This document shows positions 24,375-32,924 of a stretch of 64,000 bases of DNA, piece by piece; the stretch's first letter is position 1; each line of letters opens with the position of its first letter. The position numbers and the translations under genes were made by a program. The notes beneath the pieces are model-generated. The model was given only the letters and a program-made list of their open reading frames with translations, did not search any database and was not told the origin of the DNA. This DNA is from CAG-791 sp045113775. Lineage in GTDB: Bacteria > Bacillota > Clostridia > Lachnospirales > Lachnospiraceae. The stretch spans positions 4,428 through 68,427 of the forward strand of contig JBGUJH010000157.1 in assembly GCA_045113775.1 (NCBI GenBank), in the 5' to 3' direction.

Positions 24375-24466
24375 CGAGCTGCCCCAGAGGTCGAGCCACC
24401 CCAGAGGTCGAGCCACCCCAGAGGTCGGGGCACCCCAGAGGTCGCTCATTCCAGAGGTCGCTCATT
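24375..24466. repeat. Five-copy repeat array with 17-bp period running into a stop codon
   Basis: Unit starts at 24375, 24392, 24409, 24426, 24443 and 24459 (steps 17,17,17,17,16). The 3' end of the Sir2 gene, CGCTCATTC on the plus strand, appears twice in the array (24443 and 24459), so the array has incorporated the gene end. Confidence 0.92.
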
Positions 24467-25253
24467 CAATCCTGCCCAGCACCTTTCCAATGCTGTCACG
24501 GAACACCAGCTCCGCCGCACCTTCCATCCTTGTCTTCCCCTTATTAATGATCACAAGGTGCTTCCCATGATACATATGCGCCAGCTGTGCAGCTGATCCG
24601 ACTTCCAGCGATGTTCCTCCAATAATCAGGCAGTCTGCTTTTCCAATCATATCAATCGCATTGGAATAGGCCGGCTGTGGAAGATACTCACCATACAGCG
24701 TCACATCCGGCCGCACGATCCGACCGCATTTCGGGCAGTGCGGTATCGTCTCAGCACTGTCGAACACAAAATTGACGTCATATTCCTCCCTGCACGAAAC
24801 GCAATGATTCTTCCAAATCGTTCCGTGGATCTCCTGCACATTCTTGCTTCCGGCTTTCTGATGCAGGCCGTCTATATTTTGCGTGATCACACCTTCCAGT
24901 CGTCCCGACGCCTCCATTTCCGCGAGCCTGAGATGCGCCGTGTTCGGCTCTGCTGCTCTTGCATCCAGATTTTTTCTGTAATAGTCAAAAAACACATCCG
25001 GCCGAACTCTCAAGCATTCGCTGCTGAGAAGATATTCAGGCTTATATCGGCTGAAGTTCTTGATTTTTTTCCTGTAAAGCCCGTTTTTGCTCCTAAAGTC
25101 AGGAATCCCGCTCTCCGTCGAGACCCCTGCGCCGCCCAGAAACACCACATAAGCAGAGTCAAACAAAATATCGCAAAATGCCTCATACTTTTGCTCTTCA
25201 CTGAGACTGTTGTAGTACTTATGCTTTTCACGGTCAGAAGCAAAGTCTTTCAT
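24462..25253 (-). CDS. Sirtuin (Sir2-type NAD-dependent protein deacylase)
   Basis: The 263-aa protein has all sirtuin motifs: FLGGAGVSTESGIPDFRS near residue 38, TQNIDGLHQKAG, the catalytic His in EIHGTIWKNHC, a four-Cys zinc site (CVSC and CPKC), and GGTSLEVGSAAQLA. It deacylates lysines in the cytoplasm with NAD. It is longer than minimal bacterial CobB by an N-terminal helix. The ATG follows AAGAGGAAAATC. It is monocistronic, with repeats on both sides; its stop codon lies within the repeated block. Confidence 0.92.
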   Translation of the reverse strand: MKDFASDREKHKYYNSLSEEQKYEAFCDILFDSAYVVFLGGAGVSTESGIPDFRSKNGLYRKKIKNFSRYKPEYLLSSECLRVRPDVFFDYYRKNLDARAAEPNTAHLRLAEMEASGRLEGVITQNIDGLHQKAGSKNVQEIHGTIWKNHCVSCREEYDVNFVFDSAETIPHCPKCGRIVRPDVTLYGEYLPQPAYSNAIDMIGKADCLIIGGTSLEVGSAAQLAHMYHGKHLVIINKGKTRMEGAAELVFRDSIGKVLGRIE

Positions 25254-25330
25254 GCAGATTTTCCTCTTTTTCCGGGGTAATAACAGTTGACCTAATAATA
25301 CTATATCCCTCTGAGTGTGGCAAAATGGCC

Positions 25331-25497
25331 TCCGGGTCAGGTCGACCTCTGGGGTTGTTCGCCTGGGGGTTGTTCACCCTCGGGTCGGGTCGACCTCTGG
25401 GTCGGGTCGACCTCTGGGGTTGTTCACCCTCAACCGGGCAAAACGACCTCTGGGGTTGTTCACCGCGCCGGCGCCTGGCTGGCGACCTCCGGGTCAC
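25331..25497. repeat. Degenerate repeat cluster with TTGTTC tails
   Basis: Cores at about 25343, 25391, 25408, 25444 and 25483. Several are followed by TTGTTCACC rather than GTTTGT, and one lacks two bases (CGACCTCTGGGTCGGG). Locus-specific tails suggest each cluster expanded locally from one founder. Confidence 0.88.
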
Positions 25498-25511
25498 TCA
25501 ATCCCCCTGGT

Positions 25512-26522
25512 TTATACAAAAGCTGCCGCAGGCCCCTTGTCTGACAATGCAATGATTCCATCTCCATAAGGAACGATTACCCGGCAAGCGCCTTTCACTT
25601 TCCTCTTCTTCTCGATTTCCTCACCGGTGTTCTTATCAGCGCAGTAAACCGAGCCGTCTTCCGTACCAAAATATAGCCTGTCCCCACAAATCACTACCCC
25701 AGAGGTCACGGCACCAGGTACGGTCATTTCAAATACAGCCTTCAATTCATAGTCTCTGCCCACTTCATAGCGGACCATTCTTCCTCCGGAAGGCCGCGTA
25801 TTCTCTCCGGCAATAATGGCTCCGTCAACCAGCACCGGCTTCCTCATCAGCTTGCCCCCTGCTTTCACTTCTTTGATCAGATGGCCATCCTTCTTGTCCA
25901 GGAACAAGTATTTCCCGTGTGTGCTCTGGTAACACAACGTGTCTGCGTCCACAGAGACCTCGCTTCTGCACCACTCTTCCTCTCCGTAAGTCCAGACAGT
26001 CTCTCCTGTAGCTTTGCTCGCACAGTAGAGGTGCTTCCCGCTTTTGGCATGATATATATAATCGCCTTCCACAAGAATTGTGCAGTTTGAGCCGTGCCCT
26101 CTCTCGTCATTTGCCCAAATCGTCTCGCCGGTCTTCGGGTCCAGACAATACAGAGCGTCCTGTGCCATATACAGCCGGTCTCCCTCCAGCACAACGTTAA
26201 AATCTGCTGCGCCTGCTTTTTCTCCGAGCTGCCTTTTCCAAACAAGCTCACCCTCTTTCGTGACGCAGTACGCGTTACCCCTGAGCGACGTAAAGTAGAA
26301 GCAATTCCCGTCAGTGGCTCCGATTACCCTGAGGAAGTCCGTCGTCTCGAACACAGCTTTCGCTTCTCCCGTCACTGCATTCACGCAGTATATGCCGGCT
26401 TTTGGGTAGCTTCCGTTCGTCATATGGACAAAATACAGCCCTTCGCCTGACAGTACACAGTCTTCCGAGACCATAGCTTCGACCAGGCGTTCCGGATACT
26501 TATACTCCCACTTTTTCTTCAT
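25512..26522 (-). CDS. PQQ-like beta-propeller repeat protein
   Basis: The 336-aa protein is built of about seven repeats of the form GDRLYFxxxxGxVYCxDxxTGEEIW (for example LYCLDPKTGETIW, LYCASKATGETVW, VYCADKNTGEEI). It matches the PQQ/YncE-type beta-propeller pattern. No signal peptide is seen, so it is likely cytosolic and of unknown ligand. The ATG is preceded by AAGGAGGAAC. It contains one 14-bp repeat core inside the coding sequence (25695-25708), read as AVTSGVV. Confidence 0.75.
   Translation of the reverse strand: MKKKWEYKYPERLVEAMVSEDCVLSGEGLYFVHMTNGSYPKAGIYCVNAVTGEAKAVFETTDFLRVIGATDGNCFYFTSLRGNAYCVTKEGELVWKRQLGEKAGAADFNVVLEGDRLYMAQDALYCLDPKTGETIWANDERGHGSNCTILVEGDYIYHAKSGKHLYCASKATGETVWTYGEEEWCRSEVSVDADTLCYQSTHGKYLFLDKKDGHLIKEVKAGGKLMRKPVLVDGAIIAGENTRPSGGRMVRYEVGRDYELKAVFEMTVPGAVTSGVVICGDRLYFGTEDGSVYCADKNTGEEIEKKRKVKGACRVIVPYGDGIIALSDKGPAAAFV
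25695..25708. repeat. Repeat core inside a coding sequence
   Basis: TACCCCAGAGGTCA, a 13-of-14 match to the core, lies in a loop between propeller blades. It is one of few copies within an otherwise intact gene. It could be a chance match or an old insertion. Confidence 0.6.
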
Positions 26523-26542
26523 AATTGTTCCTCCTTGTTGTG

Positions 26543-26653
26543 CGACCTCTGGGGTGTTATGCGACCTCTGGGGTGTTGTGCGACCTCTGGGGTGTTGCGC
26601 CCAAATAACCCCACGCCCAAATCACCCCAGAGGTCAAATCACCCCAGAGGTCA
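26543..26653. repeat. Repeat cluster with 19-bp period
   Basis: Three CGACCTCTGGGGTGTT units at 26543, 26562 and 26581 (19 bp apart) face two inverted CACCCCAGAGGTCA units near 26623 and 26640. A fragment AACCCCACGCCC lies between. Opposed copies lie between divergent genes. Confidence 0.9.
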
Positions 26654-26739
26654 GCTCACTAAGCTCACAACATCCCGTTTATATCTGATATAATAAAAAG
26701 AACAAATCAACCTCCCAAAAAAGCAAAGGAGCCAAAACC

Positions 26740-28227
26740 ATGGGTTTCCCCACAAACTTTCTCTGGGGCGGTGCAACCGCCGCAAATCAGTGCGAAGGCG
26801 CTTATGACCTGGATGGCCGCGGCCTGGCAAATGTCGATGTGATTCCGAACGGTCCCGACCGCCGCTTCATAACAAGCGGCGAGCGTCCGATGCTTTCCTT
26901 CGAGGAAGGCTATTTTTACCCCGCCAAACAGGGCATCGACATGTACCATCATTTCAAAGAAGATATCAAGCTCTTCGCCGAGATGGGCTTCTCGGTTTAT
27001 CGTCTCTCAATCGCATGGACAAGAATCTATCCCAAAGGCGATGAAACAGAACCTAACCGCAAAGGCATCGAGTTTTACCGCGAGCTCTTTCTTGAGTGCC
27101 GAAAGTACAACATTGAGCCTTTGGTCACCATCACACATTTTGACTGCCCCATTCATCTCATCAAACAATATGGCGGCTGGCGCAGCCGCAGGATGATCGA
27201 CTTTTACAAAAGACTTGTAACAACCCTCTTCACCGAATACAAAGGCCTCGTCCACTACTGGCTGACTTTCAATGAGATCAATGTCCTCTACCATCTTCCC
27301 TTCATGGGCGCCGGTATCTGCTTCTACGAAGGTGAAGATCACTACCAGGTCACCAACACTGCCGCTCACCACGAGCTGGTTGCCAGCGCCTGGGCGGTAA
27401 AAATCGGTCATGAGATCGATCCCTCCAATAAAATCGGCTGCATGATGGCTGCGGGCACTGTCTATCCCGCGACCTGCCGTCCCGAGGACATGTTCAAAGC
27501 TCAAGCAGAGAACCGGGTAAACTACAGACTGATCGACGTTCAGGTTTTTGGCAGATATCCATCCTACATGCTCAAAGAATATGAGAGATGCGGCTTCATC
27601 ATACCTTTTGCAGACGACGACAGCGAAATCCTGCGCGAGGGCACAGTCGACTTTGTATCCTTCAGCTATTACTCCAATCGCACTGTCTCCACACAGGATC
27701 GACCCGACCCTAATAAGAACAGCTTCTTCAGCGGCACCCGAAACCCGTATCTTAAGGCTTCCGACTGGGGCTGAGTCGTCGACCCGCTCGGCCTGCGCCT
27801 GACGCTGAACGACCTCTACGACCGTTATCGCATCCCTCTTTTTATCGTAGAAAACGGTCTCGGAGCCTATGACAAAATATCGCCCGCCGGTGAGATAAAT
27901 GACGACTACCGCATCGACTACCTCCGCGACCATATAAAGGCAATGCGTGATGCTGTCACACTCGACGGTGTCGAGCTCTGGGGTTACACCACTTGGGGGC
28001 CTATCGACCTGGTATCTGCATCAACCGGCGAAATGAGTAAGCGTTATGGGTTTATCTACGTTGACCTCGACGACAACGGCCATGGCACCATGCAGCGTAT
28101 CAGGAAAAAATCCTTTTACTGGTATAAAAAAGTGATAGCCAGCAACGGAGAAGATCTGAACAATCTACCCCAGAGGTCAGGCCTCGGCGCCGCCCTCCCT
28201 CCTGACGCGGACCTCTACAAAATTTAA
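26740..28227 (+). pseudogene. GH1 (6-phospho-)beta-glucosidase interrupted by an in-frame TGA
   Basis: The full frame is 495 codons, the normal GH1 length. It starts MGFPTNFLWGGATAANQCEGA after AAAGGAG. The acid/base motif TFNEIN (near 180) lies before, and the nucleophile motif FIVENGLG after, a TGA at 27772-27774. That codon replaces the Trp of the family pattern SDWGW-VVDPLGLR, consistent with one TGG to TGA change. The frame is otherwise intact. It should produce an inactive 344-aa fragment unless read through. The last residues (NLPQRSGLG and on) are translated from a 14-bp repeat, and the end overlaps the convergent hydrolase gene by 51 bp. Confidence 0.85.
28166..28179. repeat. Single repeat copy forming two gene ends
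   Basis: TACCCCAGAGGTCA is read in frame at the C-terminus of the GH1 gene. On the other strand its TGA is the stop codon of the convergent hydrolase (28177-28179). Confidence 0.88.
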
Positions 28228-29016
28228 AACCAGTTCATTAATTAACTCCGGTTTGTCCGTATTCGAATTGTGTCCTGCTCCCTTGATCCACTTGATAGGA
28301 ATCCCGGTTCTCTTGTGCCACTCCTTGTTGTATCGAATGCAAGAGCCCGCGTGATCCTCTTCACCGCAGATCAAGAGCGCAGGACATTTGATCTCATATG
28401 GCAAATCTGCTTCCATTGCTTCCGCCAGCATTCGAAAACCATGACCGGACAGTTTAGCATATCTCTCCTGATCTCCGTCGTAAACCATCATGATGTCATG
28501 CATAAGCTTGCGTCCGTACTCTGACGTCGCAACACCGTTCGTCCCTGTTTTAAGGAGTGCTTTCCAAGGATAATACCGATACACCGGCTCCATTCGCTTT
28601 AAAAGCCAGATTTCCGCCGCTGTCACATATTCCCTCTGAAGAGGAGCGGAATCGATGCAAACAAATCCCTTTAATTTCTCCGGGTAAAGCTGAGCATACA
28701 TCTGGCCGACATATCCTCCCATCGACTGCCCAATGATGACAGGATTGTCGATTTGCTCCTGCTGAAGGATTTCATCTAACCATCTGGCTTTATCACTTAA
28801 GTCAAAATAGAGCTCAAACGGCCACGACGCAGCGTGGCCCGGGGCATCCCATACGAGGATGTGATATTTTGGCGCAAAATATTCAATCTGCTTATCAAAT
28901 AATCTATGGTCAGCAGTTAATCCCGGCAGAAAAATGAGTGCCACATCCGAGTCTATTTCTTCATTCGTCCAATAGTGGATTGTCCCATGAGGTGTTTTGT
29001 ACATCTTTTCTTTCAT
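28177..29016 (-). CDS. Alpha/beta hydrolase
   Basis: The 279-aa protein has the full fold: FLPGLTADHRLFDKQI after strand 3, nucleophile elbow VIIGQSMGGYVGQ near residue 97, the acid in LLICGEEDHAGSC, and the catalytic His in IKGAGHNSNTDKP. It is a typical serine hydrolase of unknown substrate. The ATG is preceded by AAAGGAG. The stop codon is provided by the repeat at 28166-28179, so the present C-terminus (VRVRREGGAEA) may differ from the ancestral one. Confidence 0.85.
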   Translation of the reverse strand: MKEKMYKTPHGTIHYWTNEEIDSDVALIFLPGLTADHRLFDKQIEYFAPKYHILVWDAPGHAASWPFELYFDLSDKARWLDEILQQEQIDNPVIIGQSMGGYVGQMYAQLYPEKLKGFVCIDSAPLQREYVTAAEIWLLKRMEPVYRYYPWKALLKTGTNGVATSEYGRKLMHDIMMVYDGDQERYAKLSGHGFRMLAEAMEADLPYEIKCPALLICGEEDHAGSCIRYNKEWHKRTGIPIKWIKGAGHNSNTDKPELINELVLNFVEVRVRREGGAEA

Positions 29017-29036
29017 TCAAAAACTCCTTTTTCAAA

Positions 29037-29226
29037 ATGAGCTCCGGGGTCTCAAGATGAGCTCTGAGGTACCATGCCCTGCGCCCACGATACCCCAGAG
29101 GTTGCCCCACAGCACAGCACAGGAGGTCGCTATACCCCAGAGGTCGCCCTCTCTCGTAGCCTCAAATCCCAGAGGTCGCCTCGCCTCAAACCCCAGAGGT
29201 CGCCTCAGCAGACTGTCTCTGGAGGT
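29037..29226. repeat. Decayed repeat cluster
   Basis: Intact cores appear near 29089 and 29134. Variants include AGCTCCGGGGTCTC, AGCTCTGAGGTACC and AAACCCCAGAGGTCGCCTC. An 18-bp periodicity (CCTCAAATCCCAGAGGTCG then CCTCAAACCCCAGAGGTCG) is visible at 29160-29205. Confidence 0.85.
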
Positions 29227-29414
29227 TACCCCCTCTTGAACTCTCAAGCAGTTTGTGGTAACATACAGCCAACTTATCCGGTGCCGCTTCATTTCTCATT
29301 TGGTGCCAGGCCTCTTAGGTGCTTTTCTCAAATGCTCAAAATGCTCAGATGGTCATTCTGAAAACGCACCTCATTTCAAGTTAATCATCTGCAGAATATC
29401 TCTGCAAAATCTCC

Positions 29415-29474
29415 GACCCTTATTAACCCGTAAATCAACTCGTAGACCCTTATTAACCCGTAAATCAACTCGTA
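29415..29474. repeat. Exact 30-bp tandem duplication
   Basis: GACCCTTATTAACCCGTAAA plus ten more bases occurs twice head to tail (29415-29444 and 29445-29474), 73 bp upstream of the transposase start. It has no resemblance to the 14-bp core. The rest of 29227-29546 shows nothing recognisable. Confidence 0.9.
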
Positions 29475-29546
29475 AATCGCAACATGTAATCGATCAGCCC
29501 TACTGTCTGTATTGTCTCAAAAGAAAGGAAAAATAAGGCCACATCT

Positions 29547-30323
29547 ATGCCAACTCTTCCACGTAAAATCAGTTCTCTTGGAATTTATCATGTAATTTAT
29601 CGCGGCGTCAACAAACAGCGAATATTTGAAGATGCCGAAGATTACGACAAGTTTTTGTCGGTTCTTCGCAAATTTCAGGCCAAGTGCGGTTATACAGTCC
29701 TTGCTTACTGTCTGATGTCCAATCATATACATTTGATCATTAAGAAAGGAGAAATGTCGCTTGGCAAGATCTTTCAGCATATCGCTCCCAGCTTTGTTTA
29801 CTGGTACAACAAAAAATACGAGCGCGTAGGAAGCCTCTTCCAGCCCCGGTTCAGAAGCACGCCGATCAACAGTGAAAGTCATCTCCTCATCGCCATCCGA
29901 TATGTCCACCAAAATCCCGTTAAGGCAGCGATCTGCAAACGCCCCGGGCAGTATGAATACAGTAGTTATACAAACTATTTTAACAATGATCTGATTAATG
30001 ACACAATTGTGAGGTCAATAGTCAGCTGCGACGATTTCTTCCGCTTTAACTGCGAAAAAAACGATGACCAATGCATGGATATAGACGATGAAAAGCCGCG
30101 CATGAATGACAGCCGCGCCGCCAAGATCATGCACAAGCTTACAGGCTGCAGAAATGTGACAGAATTCCAAGCCCTCGCCGCTAAAGTACGGGATGAAATG
30201 CTTTGCAAAATGAGAACAGCCGGAATCTCGCTTAGCCAAACGAGCAGAATCACCGGAATTTCATATGGTGTGATCAAAAAAGCAACTGCGTCTGTTGGGA
30301 GCCGCGGAAAGCCGTCATCTTAA
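29547..30323 (+). CDS. REP-associated (RAYT-like) Y1 transposase, IS200-like fold
   Basis: The 258-aa protein has a Y1_Tnp domain in residues 1-140: PRKISSLGIYHVIYRGVNKQ, the metal-binding HUH motif as SNHIHLIIKK near residue 58, and the catalytic tyrosine in AIRYVHQNPVKA near 115. The pattern YxHxNPVxA is that of REP-associated tyrosine transposases rather than classical IS200 TnpA. A C-terminal DNA-binding-like tail (CRNVTEFQALAAK, GISLSQTSRITGISYGVIKKA) also fits RAYTs. RAYTs are single-copy chromosomal enzymes that nick and move short palindromic REP sequences. There are no terminal IS ends. It lies inside the repeat-rich tract. Confidence 0.85.
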   Translation: MPTLPRKISSLGIYHVIYRGVNKQRIFEDAEDYDKFLSVLRKFQAKCGYTVLAYCLMSNHIHLIIKKGEMSLGKIFQHIAPSFVYWYNKKYERVGSLFQPRFRSTPINSESHLLIAIRYVHQNPVKAAICKRPGQYEYSSYTNYFNNDLINDTIVRSIVSCDDFFRFNCEKNDDQCMDIDDEKPRMNDSRAAKIMHKLTGCRNVTEFQALAAKVRDEMLCKMRTAGISLSQTSRITGISYGVIKKATASVGSRGKPSS

Positions 30324-30366
30324 TTTCTGCCAAAATACTGCAAGCTCCAAGCTCCTGCCTTCGAAG

Positions 30367-30417
30367 CACACTTGGCTAGTTGCCTCACCATGATTCTGAG
30401 GCTTTTTAGTTAGTGTG
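30367..30417. terminator. Long stem-loop downstream of the Y1 transposase
   Basis: The inner stem GCCTCA/TGAGGC followed by TTTTT acts as a terminator. Outer paired arms CACACT/AGTGTG and CTA/TAG extend it into a 51-bp imperfect palindrome, possibly a transposase-recognised hairpin. Confidence 0.65.
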
Positions 30418-30476
30418 TTCTTTTTCCTTGTCAAAATATACTTGTCCCCGATTTTCTGACAATCCGGGAAGCTGTA

Positions 30477-30516
30477 ATAGGCGCCGTCTTTAAAACTGAC
30501 GGGGACTATTTTTTGA
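30477..30516 (+). terminator. Second terminator-like hairpin
   Basis: ATAG-CCGTC pairs with GACGG-CTAT and is followed by TTTTTT. A competing pairing GTCCCC (30444-30449) with GGGGAC (30501-30506) exists. No gene lies between this and the transposase terminator. Confidence 0.45.
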
Positions 30517-30657
30517 ATGCCCTGAAGTTATGCAGGGGTGAAACCTTTGCCGTAATAATCAGAAATGATAGTATAAAAACAAAAAACGATAATTGCCACT
30601 CCATAATTGGGACCCGATGAACAAAATTCACTGGTTCTGTATATATAATTTAAGCAA

Positions 30658-30832
30658 ACTACCCCAGAGGTCGGACTGGCCAAGCGAACTACCCCACAAG
30701 CGAACTACCCCAAGCGAACTACCCCAGAGGTCACTAAGTAAGTAAGTAAGCAAAGCACCCCAGAGGTCGGACTGCAGAGGTCGGACTGGCCCTGACTGCG
30801 AAGCCACCCCAGAGGTAAGTTTTACAGAGGTA
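30658..30832. repeat. Repeat cluster with partial units
   Basis: Full cores near 30658, 30718 and 30756. Truncated GCGAACTACCCCA units occur between them, with CAGAGGTCGGACTGGCC repeats and GTAAGTTTTACAGAG duplicated at the end. The tetranucleotide run AAGTAAGTAAGTAAG is present at about 30737. Confidence 0.85.
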
Positions 30833-30868
30833 AGTTTTATAAGTTAAAGCAAATGAAGGAGATCTTTT

Positions 30869-31675
30869 ATGGAAAATCTTATAACAATCCTGCAAAAACT
30901 GTCTGTTCTAAACAGAGACAACGGACACGTATTCACCGACACTTCCAGGCTTGATGCCATCGAAGAATTAATGCAGGGCAGCAAATACAAAATAGCAAAT
31001 ACCGACGGTTTGTTTCGCATGTATTCGCAAGTCCCTGTCGATCAAATAACCGGCCCGGTGTTAATTGTTTCTTCTCATGTTGACTGCGAATATCACATCA
31101 CAAAGTGTTTTACAAAGCATGTTGATGAAAATACGCTGCTTGGGACGTTCGACAATTCAATCACAAATGCAGCAATTGTTTATCTGATGCTGTCAGGAAA
31201 TCTTCCTGAAAATGTACTGGTCGCATTTACCGGTGACGAGGAGGAAAACAGCCGAGGTGCACTTGGCGTATCCAGGTTTATTAAGGATCATAAACTGGAT
31301 GTTCTCAATATTTTTGTTCTGGATGTGACTGAAGAAGGATGGAAGACAGGGGCGGACTTCACTGTAGAAAACGATTTCTGGGATGACAATTGCGGTAAGC
31401 AAATTGTTCAATTAGCCCGGAATTCCGGATACAAATGGAATTATGTTCCCGGCGAGCCCGATGAAATACCCGACTATATTCCAAAAGATCTGATTATTCA
31501 CATTGAGGCTTATGCCGATGAGTCCTGGGATTATGACGAGGAAGATCTTCCTTGCTTCAGCTTATGCCTGCCTACAAAGGGAGAAATGCACTGCAACGAC
31601 GGTATTCTTGCGAGGACGGAATCTTTTGCCAGATATACTGAGATATTGAGGCGGATGCTCACCGAGTTGAGATAG
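30869..31675 (+). CDS. M28/M42-like zinc aminopeptidase
   Basis: The 268-aa protein has co-catalytic zinc peptidase motifs in order: LIVSSHVDCEYH (first metal His/Asp), TLLGTFDNSITNAAIV (bridging Asp), FTGDEEENSRGALG (catalytic Glu pair), VLDVTEEGW (third ligand) and LPTKGEMHCNDG (final His). It is compact and lacks a signal peptide, so it is likely a cytosolic peptidase or amidohydrolase. The start ATG follows GAAGGAG. Repeat arrays lie on both sides; the downstream one starts within a few bases of the TAG stop. Confidence 0.78.
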   Translation: MENLITILQKLSVLNRDNGHVFTDTSRLDAIEELMQGSKYKIANTDGLFRMYSQVPVDQITGPVLIVSSHVDCEYHITKCFTKHVDENTLLGTFDNSITNAAIVYLMLSGNLPENVLVAFTGDEEENSRGALGVSRFIKDHKLDVLNIFVLDVTEEGWKTGADFTVENDFWDDNCGKQIVQLARNSGYKWNYVPGEPDEIPDYIPKDLIIHIEAYADESWDYDEEDLPCFSLCLPTKGEMHCNDGILARTESFARYTEILRRMLTELR

Positions 31676-31829
31676 GATCAATCTACCCCAGATCAATCTA
31701 CCCCAGAGGTCGGCCTTGCGCGACAAACCACCCCAGAGGTCGCCCTTAACTCAAACCACCCCAGAGGTCGCCCTTGCCCAGACAAACCACCCCAGAGGTC
31801 GCCCTTAACTCAAACCACCCCAGAGGTCG
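31676..31829. repeat. Last large repeat cluster, with flank duplications
   Basis: GATCAATCTACCCCA, which begins in the gene flank, is duplicated at the left edge. Five CACCCCAGAGGTCG or TACCCCAGAGGTCG units follow. The block CGCCCTTAACTCAAACCACC recurs exactly. TAAACTATG is duplicated at the right edge near 31834-31850. No clusters occur after this point. Confidence 0.92.
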
Positions 31830-31919
31830 GCCTAAACTATGTAAACTATGGAACTCAACGGATTGTCGTGCTAAAATTACTCTCAGTAAATTCTCCAGAA
31901 AGGATTAAAGGAATACGCA

Positions 31920-32924
31920 ATGAATGAAAACAAAAACATGAGCACAGTTCCGCAGGAAGATTTCGAGTTTTCACAGGATGTTATCCGCAAATTGACGGAC
32001 TATTTTTCGGAGAGAGTCGTGGGACAGGAAGTCCTGAGGAACTCCCTGATCACGTCCATCGTGGCTGACGGCCATATTCTGATCGAGTCAGTCCCCGGAC
32101 TGGCCAAGACGACCGCCGCCAAGGCAATCTCCGACGCCCTCAACGGCAAGTTCTCCCGAATCCAGTGCACGCCGGACCTTCTGCCCAGCGACATCATCGG
32201 CACACAGATCTACCACCAGGAAACCGGCAAGTTCGAGACCATTTTCGGCCCCGTTTTTGCGAATTTCGTCCTCCTCGACGAAGTAAACCGTTCAAGTGCG
32301 AAGACCCAGAGTGCCATGCTTGAGGCGATGCAGGAGCGCCAGGTCACGATCGGCGGCGTCACCTACCACATGCCTCAGGACATCTTTATCGTCATCGCGA
32401 CGCAGAACCCCATCGAGCAGGAAGGAACCTATCCTCTTTCCGAAGCGCAGACCGACCGTTTCATGATCAAAGAGAAGATCACTTATCCGACCGCGGAGGA
32501 AGAGATCTACATCATGAACAAGATCGAAGACGGCTCCATTAACACCGTCAAGCCGGCGGTCCTGACGCTCGAAGACGTCGACAGGGTCCAGGATATTGCC
32601 GAGATGGTCTACGTCGATCCTTCTGTCAAAAAATACATCGCCGACATTGTCACTGCGACCCGTGAGCCCGCGGCGCACATCGACAAGAAATTCGCAAGCT
32701 ACATCAGGATCGGCGCCAGCCCCCGCGCGACGATCAACTTCCTCAAGATCGCAAAGGCTTCCGCCCTGATCCACGGGCGCACTTTTGCCGTGCCCGAAGA
32801 CGTCAAGAGCATGGCCCACCAGGTGCTGCGCCACAGGATCGGACTGAATTACGCGGCTGTAGCCGACAATGTATCAGTTGAAACGGTAATTGACAAAATT
32901 GTTGATTCGGTACATACACCATGA
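31920..32924 (+). CDS. MoxR-type AAA+ ATPase
   Basis: The 334-aa protein has Walker A ESVPGLAKTTAAKAI near residue 58, Walker B ANFVLLDEVNRSS near 117, sensor-1 VIATQNPIEQEGTYPLSEAQTDRF, and a C-terminal lid (GASPRATINFLKIAKASA). MoxR ATPases act as chaperones for VWA-domain proteins and envelope or metal-dependent complexes. It is the first of six genes whose ends overlap by 1-10 bp. The start follows AAAGGAATACGCA. Its stop overlaps the next start as ATGA. Confidence 0.93.
   Translation: MNENKNMSTVPQEDFEFSQDVIRKLTDYFSERVVGQEVLRNSLITSIVADGHILIESVPGLAKTTAAKAISDALNGKFSRIQCTPDLLPSDIIGTQIYHQETGKFETIFGPVFANFVLLDEVNRSSAKTQSAMLEAMQERQVTIGGVTYHMPQDIFIVIATQNPIEQEGTYPLSEAQTDRFMIKEKITYPTAEEEIYIMNKIEDGSINTVKPAVLTLEDVDRVQDIAEMVYVDPSVKKYIADIVTATREPAAHIDKKFASYIRIGASPRATINFLKIAKASALIHGRTFAVPEDVKSMAHQVLRHRIGLNYAAVADNVSVETVIDKIVDSVHTP

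Noticed and set aside
26740..28227. TGA as a tryptophan codon (alternative genetic code)
   Set aside because: TGA and TAG both end many intact genes in the window at expected positions, so the interrupted genes are better explained as single nonsense changes or read errors.
29547..30323. Complete IS200 insertion sequence
   Set aside because: The C-terminal tail and YVHQNP motif fit RAYTs, and I found no matching left and right ends or a second copy.
16137..31675. Genomic island or integron with the 14-bp repeat as attachment site
   Set aside because: The cassette-like gene spacing is suggestive, but there is no integrase, genes face both ways, and the repeat number per gap varies from one to eight, unlike attC sites.
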